Of a stretch of DNA of 30,011 nt, positions 7,552 to 15,460 are shown piece by piece. The DNA comes from JAVBQG01 sp031549185. GTDB lineage: Bacteria > Synergistota > Synergistia > Synergistales > Synergistaceae. The stretch's first letter is position 1. Each line of letters begins with the position of its first letter. A model generated the notes under the pieces. The model saw only the letters and a list, made by a program, of their open reading frames with translations. It was not told the origin of the DNA and searched no databases. The DNA lies in the NCBI GenBank assembly GCA_031549185.1, contig JAVBQG010000072.1:1-30011 (forward strand). The letters run 5' to 3'. The position numbers were made by a program, and so were the translations under genes.

Positions 7552-8355
7552 TTAAAATATCTGATAGAGATCAGGGCGTCGATCTCGCGCGAGAGGAATG
7601 TTCCTGCGGCACTTCCGAACCTCCGACAGGCGTAGAGCAGCCGACAGTACCTCGTCGCCGTATCCCGCCTCCGCGACGATGTCTCCCCACGGGGAGACGA
7701 CCATCGAGCGGCCGCAGAAGATCTGCCCTCCCGTCTGCCCGGTACAGTTGCATCCCACGACGTAAAACTGGTTTTCCAGCGCCAGCGCGCGCATCAGCGT
7801 ACGCCACCGCTCCTCGTGGCAGGCGGGCCAGTCGGCGTCGACGAAGAGAACCTCGGCGCCGCAGAGCGCCAGCGAACGGGCGTACTCGGGAAAACGGATG
7901 TCGTAGCAGGTCGCGACGGAACAGCGAAACCCGCCGAGGTCGAAAAAGAGCGGCCTGTCCCCGGCCGTAAACGTGTCCTTCTCCCCGCTTGGGGAAAAGA
8001 GATGCGTTTTGTCGTAATAATCCACCGGCTCCCCCCGGTCGTCGACCAGCCAGCTCCTGACCGCGACGCCGTCCGGCACCGGCCAAGGCAGGCTGCCGGC
8101 GATCGCGTGCGAACTCGTCTTCTCGCACGCCTCGCAGATTGCCGTGAGTCCTTCCTCGCTGCTCGCGCAGGAGAAGCCGTCCTCCGGCAGGCAGTCGGGG
8201 TCGAAGGGGGCGGTCCAGAGCTCCGGCAGGAGGAAGATATCCGGTGCGCCCCGACGCGCCATGTCGTCCAGCATCGCGCGTACCTTCGCGACGTTCGCGC
8301 CCCTGTCGTTCGGGACGATGTTGAACTGCAGCAAAGAGACGTTCAGCACGTTCAC
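7552..8355 (-). CDS. Carbon-nitrogen hydrolase, omega-amidase (YafV/Nit2/MtnU) type
   Basis: 267-residue nitrilase-superfamily amidase with an intact catalytic triad: Glu45 (LPELW), Lys116 (DKTHLF) and Cys150 (ATCYDIRFPE). The CYDIRFPE nucleophile motif and the ENQFYVVG region fit omega-amidases, which hydrolyse alpha-ketoglutaramate or ketosuccinamate, better than N-carbamoylputrescine amidases (usually ICWDQWFPE). The start is GTG (8353-8355) with GGGAGGG six nt upstream. It is last in the polyamine operon after speB, separated by a 139-nt gap containing a MITE-like repeat. Inference: because SpeE releases methylthioadenosine, an omega-amidase here could serve methionine salvage. The exact substrate is unproven. 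Confidence 0.85.
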   Translation of the reverse strand: MNVLNVSLLQFNIVPNDRGANVAKVRAMLDDMARRGAPDIFLLPELWTAPFDPDCLPEDGFSCASSEEGLTAICEACEKTSSHAIAGSLPWPVPDGVAVRSWLVDDRGEPVDYYDKTHLFSPSGEKDTFTAGDRPLFFDLGGFRCSVATCYDIRFPEYARSLALCGAEVLFVDADWPACHEERWRTLMRALALENQFYVVGCNCTGQTGGQIFCGRSMVVSPWGDIVAEAGYGDEVLSAALRLSEVRKCRRNIPLARDRRPDLYQIF

Positions 8356-8376
8356 AGAAATCCCTCCCAGAAAAAA

Positions 8377-8490
8377 GCTGATTGGCCGTCAAAAACCGAA
8401 AGGGCAAAAATTACAACCCCTGCGATCGCACCCTCTCCGGTGGAGAGATGGCAGCTTCGGCGATTGAATCAGCGTCTACTTTATCAGCGC
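8377..8490. repeat. MITE-like repeat, copy A
   Basis: About 114 bp with short terminal inverted repeats (GCTGATT at the left, rc TATCAGCGC at the right). It matches copy B (22984-23084) at both ends: GCTGATT..CGT..A.A.ACC.AAAGGGCAAA.ATT.CAA at one side and AGCG....TTT..CAGCGC at the other, with a diverged middle. It lies between speB and the nitrilase gene and would be transcribed with them. Confidence 0.55.
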
Positions 8491-8494
8491 TTCT

Positions 8495-9346
8495 CTAATA
8501 AGCCAGCAGCATCTCCCGCAGAATTTTGCAGGCGAGCGCGGTCGAGACGCCCGAGGCGTCATAGTGCGGGGAGAGCTCGCAGATGTCGAAGCCGACGACG
8601 TTGAGGTTCTTCGCCTCGATGAGTGCCGCCAGCAGCTCGACGAACGAGACGCCCCCCGCCTCCGGCGTTCCCGTACCCGGAAACTCGGAGGGGTCCAGCA
8701 CGTCTAGGTCGAGCGTGATATAGACCGGAGCGCTGCCGATGCGGTTCACTGCACGTTCGACCGTTTTGCAGGAGAACATCTCCGTCGAGACGTGAGAGAG
8801 CGACCAGGCGAACTCCTCGCGACAACCGGAGCGGATGCCGAACTGGAAGATCCGCTCGTCGCCGATCACGTCCCACACGCGGCGCAGAACCGTGGCGTGC
8901 GACAGTTTCTCCCCCATATAGTCGTCGCGCAGGTCGGCGTGGGCGTCGAAATGCAGCACGTGCAGGTCCGGATAGCGCGAGGCGACGGCGCAGACCGCGC
9001 CCAGCGTCACGAGGTGTTCGCCGCCGACCATGCAGGGCTCCTTGCCGTCCATCAGCAGCTGGCGTACGAATCGCTCGATCGCGTCGATCGCGTGCATGGG
9101 GTTGCCGAAGGGAAGATCGAGGTCGCCCGCGTCGCAGACCCACCTGTCGGTCAGGTCCGCCTCCTGATAGGGGCTCCATGTCTCGATCGCGAACGACTCC
9201 GAGCGAATCGCCGGGCTCGCGAAGCGCGACCCGGGCCGATATGACGTCGTGGAATCGAACGGCGCTCCGAAGATCACCGTGCGGGCCTCCTCATAGGGCG
9301 CCGCGCACCCGATGAACGTCTGCACGTTCGGCCGGATATCCGTCAT
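8495..9346 (-). CDS. speB: Agmatinase (agmatine ureohydrolase)
   Basis: Hydrolyses agmatine to putrescine and urea with a di-manganese centre. 283 residues. Metal ligands of the ureohydrolase family are all visible: His111 (MVGGEHLVT), Asp134, His136 and Asp138 (HFDAHADLRD), Asp213 and Asp215 (ITLDLDVLDPS). GTGTPEAGG (224-232) is the conserved substrate-side loop. An agmatinase call over arginase rests on the neighbouring arginine decarboxylase and spermidine synthase genes. The ATG (9344-9346) is 1 nt beyond the speE stop, so the pair is translationally coupled. Agmatinase provides the putrescine consumed by SpeE. Confidence 0.93.
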   Translation of the reverse strand: MTDIRPNVQTFIGCAAPYEEARTVIFGAPFDSTTSYRPGSRFASPAIRSESFAIETWSPYQEADLTDRWVCDAGDLDLPFGNPMHAIDAIERFVRQLLMDGKEPCMVGGEHLVTLGAVCAVASRYPDLHVLHFDAHADLRDDYMGEKLSHATVLRRVWDVIGDERIFQFGIRSGCREEFAWSLSHVSTEMFSCKTVERAVNRIGSAPVYITLDLDVLDPSEFPGTGTPEAGGVSFVELLAALIEAKNLNVVGFDICELSPHYDASGVSTALACKILREMLLAY

Positions 9347-9347
9347 C

Positions 9348-10199
9348 TCAATTCACCGCCTCCAGCGTTTTTTCCACGTAAGTGGGCAGCATGAACGCCC
9401 CCGTGTGCAGATCCGTGTTGTAGTAGCGCGTATCCAGGTCGAGCGCGTTCCACTTCGCGGCGTCGAGGTCGCGGATCGGGTCGTACTTTTTGGACGCAAA
9501 TCCGAAGAGCCAGTGGCCGGATGGATACGTGGGGATGTGCGCCTGATAGACGCGGCAGATCGGGAAGAAATCCCGGATCCGCTGGTGCGCGCGACGCATC
9601 GAGCTCGCGTACGAATCGTAATACGGGTTCTCGTGCTGGTTGACGAGAATGCCGTCCGCAGTCAGGGCTTTGAAGCAGTTGCCGTAAAACTCGCGCGTGA
9701 AGAGCCCCTCTCCGGGACCGAAGGGGTCGGTCGAATCGACGATGATCAGGTCGTAGTCGTCCTCGAAGCGGCGGATAAACTTGAGGCCGTCCTCGAAGTA
9801 GAGCGTCACCCGCGGGTCTTCGAGGCTGCAGGACGTCTGCGGCAGATACTCGATGCAGGCGCGCACGGCCATCTCGTCGATGTCGACCATGTCGATCTTC
9901 TCGACGGATTTGTAGCGAACAAGTTCGCGCACCGTCCCGCCGTCGCCGCCGCCGATCACGAGGACCCTTTTGATATTCGGACTCGTCGCCATCGGAACGT
10001 GCACGATCATGTCGTGGTAGATGAATTCGTCTTTTTCGGTCACCATCATCAGGCCGTCGAGCGTGAAGAAGCGCCCGAACTCCTCAGAGTCGAATATATC
10101 GATCCGCTGGAAAGGGCTCTGCGCCGTGTAGAGCTGCTCCTTCACCTTGATCGAAAAACGCACGGACGGCGTGTGCTGCTCCGTATACCACAATTCCAT
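9348..10199 (-). CDS. speE: Spermidine synthase
   Basis: Aminopropyltransferase that joins decarboxylated SAM with putrescine to give spermidine and methylthioadenosine. 283 residues counted from MELWYTEQHTPSV, which matches the usual N-terminus. The ATG at 10197-10199 has a GGAGGAGC ribosome site and lies 2 nt after the speA stop; the longer in-frame extension overlaps speA and is rejected. VIGGGDGGTVRE (81-92) and MVDIDEMAV (104-112) bind the nucleoside; DSTDPFGP (155-162) supplies catalytic Asp155 and Asp158; YPSGHW is near the C-terminus. Full length and intact. Confidence 0.97.
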   Translation of the reverse strand: MELWYTEQHTPSVRFSIKVKEQLYTAQSPFQRIDIFDSEEFGRFFTLDGLMMVTEKDEFIYHDMIVHVPMATSPNIKRVLVIGGGDGGTVRELVRYKSVEKIDMVDIDEMAVRACIEYLPQTSCSLEDPRVTLYFEDGLKFIRRFEDDYDLIIVDSTDPFGPGEGLFTREFYGNCFKALTADGILVNQHENPYYDSYASSMRRAHQRIRDFFPICRVYQAHIPTYPSGHWLFGFASKKYDPIRDLDAAKWNALDLDTRYYNTDLHTGAFMLPTYVEKTLEAVN

Positions 10200-10201
10200 T
10201 T

Positions 10202-11680
10202 CTATGCTCCTCCTGTCCCTTCGACCACGCGCAGGTTTTCCAGGTTCATGTCCTGCGGGCCCATCACGAGGCTTCCTTTTTCTTTCGCGTAGAGTATATA
10301 GCCGAGGGCCTCGTCCGTCACCAGTTCGCCCGGCGCCAGGATCGGAATGCCCGGCGGGTAGCACATCACGAACTCCGCCGAGATACGCCCCACGCTCTCG
10401 CGGATCGGAACGCTGCGGCTGTCCGCGTAGAAGGCCTCCTGCGGCGAGAGTCTCACCACCGGCGGGATGTACTCGTGATCCCAGAGATCGAGGCCCTCTC
10501 TGCTATGCAGGCGCTTGATCTCCGCCAGCGACGACACGAGGCGCTCGATCATGAAGCGCGTGTCGCCGACGGAGACGATGGCCAGCATGTTGCCCATGTC
10601 GCCGAACTCGATCTGGATGCCGTAGTCGTCGCGCAGGATATCGTACACCTCGACGCCCGCCAGGCCAACCTTCAGCGTGTGGATCGAGAGCTTCGTGACG
10701 TCGAAGTCGCAGACGTTCCACCCGTTCACGATCTCGCGCGAGAAGGCGTAGAAACCGCCGATGCCGTTCACCTCGGCGCGCGCGTACTCGGCAAGCTCGC
10801 AGACCTTGCGGAACGTCTCGCGCCCCTCGGTGGCGAGCGCCTTGCGCGCGAGGTCGACCGAACTCATCAACAGGTACGAGGAGCTCGTCGTCTGCGTGAG
10901 GTTGATCACCGTCCGCACATAGCCGGGGTCGACGCGCCCCTTCTTCATCACGAGCACCGAGCTCTGCGTGAGCGAGCCGCCCGTCTTGTGCATGCTGATC
11001 GCCGACATGTCCGCGCCAGCCGCCATGGCGGAGAGCGGCAGGTTCTCGCCGAAGTAGAAGTGCGTGCCGTGCGCCTCGTCGATCAACGCAGCCATATTCG
11101 CAGCATGTGCGGCGTCGACGATGCGCCTCAGGTCGGGACAGACGCCGTAGTAGGTCGGGTTGTTGACGAAGACGGCCTTCGCGTCGGGGTTCGCCGCGAT
11201 CGCCGCTTCCACGTCCTCCGCCGCCATGCCGAGCGAGATGCCGAGCCTCTTGTCGGTGCCGGGGTCGACGTAGATCGGCCGGATGCCGCAGAGGATCAGC
11301 GCGTTGATCGCCGAGCGGTGCACGTTGCGCGGCATGATGATCGAGTCGCCCCGTTTGCAGACGCTCATGATCATCGCCTGCACAGCGGAGGTCGTGCCGC
11401 CGATCATCAGAAAGGCGGCGTCCGCCCCGAAGGCGTCGGCCACCAGCTCCTCCGCCTCGCGGATGACCGAGGTCGGGTGGGCGAGGTTGTCCAGCGGCTT
11501 CATCGAGTTGACGTCCACCGAGAGGCAGTCCTTGCCGAGGAACGCCGTCAGCTCGGGCGTGCCGCGTCCCTGCTTGTGGCCCGGCACGTCGAAGGGAACC
11601 ACGCGCCGGGCCCTGTAATCGACGAGCGCCTCGTGAAGAGGCGCCTTCGCCTGATTCAATTTATAGGTTTTCTCCCCCAT
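10202..11680 (-). CDS. speA: Arginine decarboxylase, fold-type I (Orn/Lys/Arg decarboxylase family)
   Basis: PLP-dependent decarboxylase, 492 residues, of the Bacillus SpeA type without the N-terminal wing domain of E. coli inducible enzymes. The PLP lysine is Lys232 in SMHKTGGSLTQSS; DEAHG (201-205) holds the ring-binding Asp; FDVPGHKQGRG (30-40) and the C-terminal decarboxylase domain (VVRLSPQEAFYA, YPPGIPILAPGE) are present. Substrate choice between Arg, Lys and Orn cannot be read from these motifs alone; arginine is preferred because the next genes are speE and speB (agmatinase). The ATG (11678-11680) lies 10 nt after the speD stop with AGGGG upstream. Confidence 0.93.
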   Translation of the reverse strand: MGEKTYKLNQAKAPLHEALVDYRARRVVPFDVPGHKQGRGTPELTAFLGKDCLSVDVNSMKPLDNLAHPTSVIREAEELVADAFGADAAFLMIGGTTSAVQAMIMSVCKRGDSIIMPRNVHRSAINALILCGIRPIYVDPGTDKRLGISLGMAAEDVEAAIAANPDAKAVFVNNPTYYGVCPDLRRIVDAAHAANMAALIDEAHGTHFYFGENLPLSAMAAGADMSAISMHKTGGSLTQSSVLVMKKGRVDPGYVRTVINLTQTTSSSYLLMSSVDLARKALATEGRETFRKVCELAEYARAEVNGIGGFYAFSREIVNGWNVCDFDVTKLSIHTLKVGLAGVEVYDILRDDYGIQIEFGDMGNMLAIVSVGDTRFMIERLVSSLAEIKRLHSREGLDLWDHEYIPPVVRLSPQEAFYADSRSVPIRESVGRISAEFVMCYPPGIPILAPGELVTDEALGYILYAKEKGSLVMGPQDMNLENLRVVEGTGGA

Positions 11681-11690
11681 CGCCAGGCCC

Positions 11691-12497
11691 CTAGTACATA
11701 TTCATGCCGTAGTAGATCTCGAGCATCTCCTTCGTGATCTGATCCTTGATGGAGAGCCGGAGTTCGGGCGACAGCTCGCGCGGATCCACGTTGAACAGGT
11801 AGTTCGCCAGGTTCATCTCCTTGAGGATCATCTTCGTGTGGAAGATGTTCGACTGGTAGACGTTGACGTCGATGGCGTCGTACCGCGTCAGGGTCTCCGG
11901 CGCGATGAAGTTCTGGATCGAGTTGATCTCGTGATCCTTGTAGTACTTCTTGCCGTCCACGTCGCGCGTGAACCCGCGGATACGGTAGTCCATGGAGATG
12001 ATGTCCGAGTCGAACGACCCGATCAGGTGATTGAGCGCGTTCAGCGGCGATATGCGGCCGCAGGTCGAGACGTCGATGTCGACTCGAAAGGAGCTTATGT
12101 CGTTGTTCGGGTGAAACTCGGGATAGGTGTGGACCGTTACGTGACTTTTATCCAGATGGGCGACGACGGTGTCTTTCATGAGCATACGGGCGTATGTTCC
12201 CTGGTTGCACGACTCGTCGATCTGATCGGGAGGCACGTTCTCCTCCGAGATCAGGATGGTCACGCTGGCACCCTCGGGGTCGTAGTCCTGCTTGGAGATG
12301 TTCAGGACGCATGCGCCGATGATATCCGTGACGCCGCACAGGATGTTCGTCAATCGTTCGGAGTTGTATTGTTCGTCTATGTAGGCGATGTAGTCTTTTT
12401 TTTCGCGATCCGTCTTCGCATAACATACGTCGTAGATGTTAAAGCTCAACGTTTTGGTGAGATTGTTGAACCCGTAGAGCTGGATCTTTTCTTTCAA
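11691..12497 (-). CDS. speD: S-adenosylmethionine decarboxylase proenzyme (E. coli SpeD type)
   Basis: Pyruvoyl enzyme supplying decarboxylated SAM for spermidine. 268 residues from a TTG at 12495-12497 (KEKIQLYGFNNLTKTLSF), which lines up with E. coli SpeD; GTG at 12507-12509 is an alternative four codons upstream. Self-cleavage site is Lys117/Ser118 (HLDKSHVTVHTYPE), where Ser118 becomes the pyruvoyl group. STCG (Cys146) carries the catalytic cysteine; DHEINSIQNF and IYYGMNM are conserved. Any longer reading begins inside the promoter's -35 box and is wrong. First gene of the spe operon. It is the long class-1 (gamma-proteobacterial/clostridial) form, not the short Bacillus/archaeal form. 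Confidence 0.95.
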   Translation of the reverse strand: MKEKIQLYGFNNLTKTLSFNIYDVCYAKTDREKKDYIAYIDEQYNSERLTNILCGVTDIIGACVLNISKQDYDPEGASVTILISEENVPPDQIDESCNQGTYARMLMKDTVVAHLDKSHVTVHTYPEFHPNNDISSFRVDIDVSTCGRISPLNALNHLIGSFDSDIISMDYRIRGFTRDVDGKKYYKDHEINSIQNFIAPETLTRYDAIDVNVYQSNIFHTKMILKEMNLANYLFNVDPRELSPELRLSIKDQITKEMLEIYYGMNMY

Positions 12498-12555
12498 CCC
12501 TATCCTCACGTCCCTTCCGCGCCTGGTCGGCTTGTGTAATAGACACTGGCATGTA

Positions 12556-12584
12556 ACTATACAGACAGAGGGGGCAGTTGTCAA
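12556..12584 (-). promoter_or_regulatory. Strong sigma70 promoter of the spe operon
   Basis: Minus strand: consensus -35 TTGACA (12579-12584), 17-nt spacer, -10 TATAGT (12556-12561). Transcription should start near 12549, giving a 5' leader of about 40-50 nt before speD. It drives speD-speA-speE-speB and probably the nitrilase gene. Confidence 0.8.
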
Positions 12585-12633
12585 AGACTTTTCATGATTT
12601 TTAACGATTTCGTTACGACCCTACGGCACCCGT

Positions 12634-13296
12634 TTAACGCTTTTTCTTCCGAAAAACCAGCACCGCTTTGGCGATTGCGGCCGTGCAGAAACCCGCGACG
12701 ATGGCTTCCGGCACGCCGTGGGTCGCGATGATCGAGAGGATGAAGCCATAGGCGACCTCCACGCTGAGCTTGTTGATCTCGGCGTAGGTATCCCGGAAGA
12801 CGAAATAGATCAGGTGCATGACGAGCAGGGTATTGGTGAGCGCGCCGGAGACCCCCGCCGTGAAGAGCGAGACATAGCGCCACTTCGCGTCGTTCTCGCG
12901 GAACGAACGAAGCAGGCGGTCTACATAATACGGCACGACACCGACGAGAATGCGAGGCACGAAACAGATGACGAGCGCCCAGATGCTGCCTCTCCCAAGG
13001 CCGGGTACCGGAATCAACGGAGAGAAGACGAACGACAGAAGCGCCGGCGTCATGGTGTTGTTGATGAGGCTGGTCAAACCGAAGATGGTACCCAACACGG
13101 CCCCGATCCGCGGGCCCAAAACGATCGAACCGATGATGACCGGAACGTGGACGATAGTAGCCTTGATCACGCCGAGGTGGATGAAGCCGATCGGCGTGAA
13201 GGCCATCAGGAAGATGATTGCCGCAAAGAGCGACGTAATCGCGATCTCTCTGGTTTTTTCGGATCTTCGTTCCATTCCCCTCTGTGTGTCGTTCAT
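12634..13296 (-). CDS. ECF transporter S component (substrate-binding membrane subunit)
   Basis: 220 residues with about six hydrophobic segments. The N-terminal part, with LFAAIIFLMAFTPIGFIHLG and the downstream LGPRIGAVLGTIFGLTSL, matches the S-component family (ECF_trnsprt, pantothenate/vitamin type). S components bind a vitamin or cofactor precursor and dock onto a shared EcfA/A'/T energising module, which is not in this window, so this would be a group II (solitary) S subunit. LGVIKATIVHVPVIIGS is the segment reminiscent of PanT-like proteins; substrate cannot be fixed by sequence. The ATG at 13294-13296 follows AAGGGGC. The C-terminus is basic (RKKKR), consistent with a cytoplasmic end. 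Confidence 0.82.
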   Translation of the reverse strand: MNDTQRGMERRSEKTREIAITSLFAAIIFLMAFTPIGFIHLGVIKATIVHVPVIIGSIVLGPRIGAVLGTIFGLTSLINNTMTPALLSFVFSPLIPVPGLGRGSIWALVICFVPRILVGVVPYYVDRLLRSFRENDAKWRYVSLFTAGVSGALTNTLLVMHLIYFVFRDTYAEINKLSVEVAYGFILSIIATHGVPEAIVAGFCTAAIAKAVLVFRKKKR

Positions 13297-13346
13297 CGAC
13301 GCAACGCCCCTTTTGTTCGGATATGGCAGCTTTCTACGTGTAACGC

Positions 13347-13375
13347 ATTATACATGTCACAATTGCAGTTGAGTA
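13347..13375 (-). promoter_or_regulatory. Candidate promoter for the ECF S-component gene
   Basis: Minus strand: perfect -10 TATAAT (13347-13352) about 50 nt upstream of the ATG. The -35 region at 17-nt spacing (TACTCA, 13370-13375) is poor. No riboswitch fold was recognised in the short leader. Confidence 0.45.
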
Positions 13376-13431
13376 GAGGGGTGTTGTATTTTCGCAAAAA
13401 TATCGACATTTAAGAGGGTTGTTCCGGAAAA

Positions 13432-14448
13432 TTAAAGCCACTTCCAGTTGCGGACGCCCAGCTCGTGCGACGCCCGTTCGCGCACGAGCTCCGCGCCTTC
13501 GAAACCCTCGGCCTTCGAAAGTCGCTCCAGCGCCCTTTTGCCCGGTTCCCCCAGATACACAAGAAAATCGTAGTCGAACGCCTCGGCCGACACTTTTCCT
13601 GCGATCAGTCGAGCCGCCTGTGTATCCGCAGCCAGTTTGTGCGGGTTGAAGGGCGGTGTCAGCAGAGCAAACGCGAGAAACCCTGTAAGCAACAATGCCG
13701 CCAGGTTGATTTTACAACGCGCGGGGGATCCTCCTGCGCTTCGCGGCAAAATTCCCCATGCCCACACGATCGCCCAGCCTCCAGCGGCGAGCAGAAAGGT
13801 CGCCGCCAGTACGCGATTCGGCGTCCAGCCGTACGCCGAAACCCTCCCGTACAACATCCAGCCAAGGAGACAAGCGAGCAACAGGGCCGCGACAATTGTA
13901 GACCGCACAGCAAGAAGCAAGTGGCGCGAAGCGGGAAAGAGCAGTTTCCGCCAGGGCGGAACCGCGCGGGACAGACAAACGTCCATCAAGACAAAAAACA
14001 CCCCGAACAGGGAGCCCAGCGCAAATACCGGCAACGGTCCGGCGGCGACGCGCCTCTCCCAGACTGCGAACAGCACGATCGCAAAAGCGCCGCAGGCGGC
14101 AGCAGTCGCCAACAGGATATTCGTTCCCCGCTCGAAGACGTTCGCACTGTCGAGTTTACCGCGTTCCGCCCAGCTCAGGACCGCCGGAATCAAACAGAGC
14201 CACGCTGTCAGGGCGACGCCCCCGTAAACCTTGCCGCTGGAGAAGAAAAAATCGATGGCGTACCCCCTGCTGAAGACGGCCCTCATCCCCGCATCCGCAC
14301 ACGCGACGGCGAAGATCGCAGCCGCGCAAACCGCCAGCGCCCGCACATTTTTTCGCCGAACGGCATAGACACTCATCGGTAAAAGGACAAGGACAAGCGG
14401 AAAGGCGAACGAGGAATTCGTAACGTAGAGCACGGCCATCTGCAGCAC
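13432..14448 (-). CDS. Polytopic membrane protein, DUF4153-like
   Basis: About 338 residues with roughly nine hydrophobic segments and a soluble C-terminal tail. The tail (TPPFNPHKLAADTQAARLI, then SAEAFDYDFLVYLGEPGKRA) resembles the end of DUF4153 proteins, where 'D..ARL..G.V....FDY..L.....G..AL..L' is typical; SAYGWTPNRV in the last membrane segment also fits. Function unknown. The start is uncertain: GTG at 14446-14448 is given, but the frame is open to 14484 (reading LSRCFIAILTGVLQMAVLY after an ACG), and no ATG/GTG/TTG with a ribosome site occurs there. Usual DUF4153 proteins are longer (about 500-600), so this may be a short member. It follows rlmB by about 40 nt. Confidence 0.6.
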   Translation of the reverse strand: MLQMAVLYVTNSSFAFPLVLVLLPMSVYAVRRKNVRALAVCAAAIFAVACADAGMRAVFSRGYAIDFFFSSGKVYGGVALTAWLCLIPAVLSWAERGKLDSANVFERGTNILLATAAACGAFAIVLFAVWERRVAAGPLPVFALGSLFGVFFVLMDVCLSRAVPPWRKLLFPASRHLLLAVRSTIVAALLLACLLGWMLYGRVSAYGWTPNRVLAATFLLAAGGWAIVWAWGILPRSAGGSPARCKINLAALLLTGFLAFALLTPPFNPHKLAADTQAARLIAGKVSAEAFDYDFLVYLGEPGKRALERLSKAEGFEGAELVRERASHELGVRNWKWL

Positions 14449-14489
14449 GCCCGTCAGGATCGCGATAAAACAACGGCTCAGCGTTCAAT

Positions 14490-15398
14490 TCACCCCCTGT
14501 TCGTCCTCGTCCACTCGAACATGGAAATCGCAAGCGCGATCGAGGCGTTGAGACTGCCCGTCTCGCCCTCGATGGGGATGCGCAGCAGCTCGTCGCACGC
14601 CGCCTCCGTCGTCTTCGTCAACCCCTTGCCCTCGCCGCCGACCACCAGCAGCGTGCGCGCGGGCAGCGGGCCGTCGTAGATGGACCGCTGCCCGTCGGCG
14701 GAGAGCCCGATCGTCCAGAGGTTTGCCTCCTCCTGCAGGTCGCGCACCGCGTTCGCCACGTTGCCCACGGAGGCGAGCGGCATCCGTAGCGAGGCCCCGG
14801 CGCTCGTCTTCACCACCGTGCCCGTCGGCAGCGCGCCGCGCCGCAAAGGCAGGGCGACGAAGGCCGCGCCCGCCGCCTCCGCGCTGCGGATCATCGCGCC
14901 GAGGTTGTGCGGGTCCTGCACGTGGTCGAGCAGCACGACGAGCGCCGGCTCCGGCGCGGGCGCGAGAAGCTCGACCGCCTCGGAGAGGTCGATCATCTCG
15001 GAGGCCGCGGCCGTGGCGACAACCCCCTGGTGGTTCTCGCCGCCCGTCATCGCGTCGAGGGCGCGCGCGTCGACCAGGGTGTAGGGAATCCCCTCCGCCC
15101 GGCAGAGGTCGACGATCTTCTGGCTCGCGCCGCGCTGCATCGTCTTCGAGACCGCAACCTTGAGGCATCGCGCCGGCGTCCGTTCGAGCAAAAACAGAAC
15201 CGGGTTGCGGCCCCAGCAGAGATCCTCGTTCGACCGCTCCCTCTCGGGCGCACCCTCCGCCTTTTTCGGCGGGCGCCGCCCCTGATCTTCCCTGCCCCTT
15301 ACACCCGCGACGTCGCGCGGATCCTTCCTGAACCTGGGGTTACCGCAGGAGTACCCCGGCTTCCTGGGGCCCTTGCCTTTTGGCGCGAAATTTTTCAT
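14490..15398 (-). CDS. rlmB: 23S rRNA 2'-O-methyltransferase RlmB (SpoU family)
   Basis: SPOUT-fold methyltransferase, probably methylating the 2'-O of G2251 (E. coli numbering) in 23S rRNA. 302 residues from MKNFAPKGKG, whose ATG (15396-15398) has AGGAGA eight nt upstream. A basic, disordered N-terminal tail (1-58) precedes the substrate-binding domain (CWGRNPVLFLLE, 61-72). SpoU motif 1 is LLDHVQDPHNLGAMIRSAEAAG (split: LLDHVQDPHNLG at 156-167, then Arg171 and Glu174), motif 2 VVGGEGKGL (252-260) and motif 3 SLNASIALAI (282-291). The knotted SAM site is intact. RlmB versus the closely related TrmH/mitochondrial MRM1 paralogues is judged by length and the N-terminal domain. Long basic tails are common in this subfamily. 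Confidence 0.9.
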   Translation of the reverse strand: MKNFAPKGKGPRKPGYSCGNPRFRKDPRDVAGVRGREDQGRRPPKKAEGAPERERSNEDLCWGRNPVLFLLERTPARCLKVAVSKTMQRGASQKIVDLCRAEGIPYTLVDARALDAMTGGENHQGVVATAAASEMIDLSEAVELLAPAPEPALVVLLDHVQDPHNLGAMIRSAEAAGAAFVALPLRRGALPTGTVVKTSAGASLRMPLASVGNVANAVRDLQEEANLWTIGLSADGQRSIYDGPLPARTLLVVGGEGKGLTKTTEAACDELLRIPIEGETGSLNASIALAISMFEWTRTNRG

Positions 15399-15421
15399 GA
15401 TTTTTGTCTCCTGTCTTTTGT

Positions 15422-15442
15422 GTAGCAAGGGCTCTGCCCTTG
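15422..15442 (+). repeat. Single REP unit
   Basis: GTAG (15422-15425) immediately followed by stem CAAGGGC, loop TCT, GCCCTTG. Same architecture as the REP units at 3582-3629 and 6264-6341 but a third stem sequence. It lies just upstream of rlmB. Confidence 0.65.
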
Positions 15443-15460
15443 TCCTGTTTCCCGAGCTGC

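Noticed and set aside
10200..10364. N-terminal extension of spermidine synthase
   Set aside because: It overlaps speA, has no homology, and the ATG at 10199 has a strong ribosome site.
12498..12584. Longer SpeD start at 12584
   Set aside because: That TTG is the promoter -35 box itself, and the extra residues have no family match.
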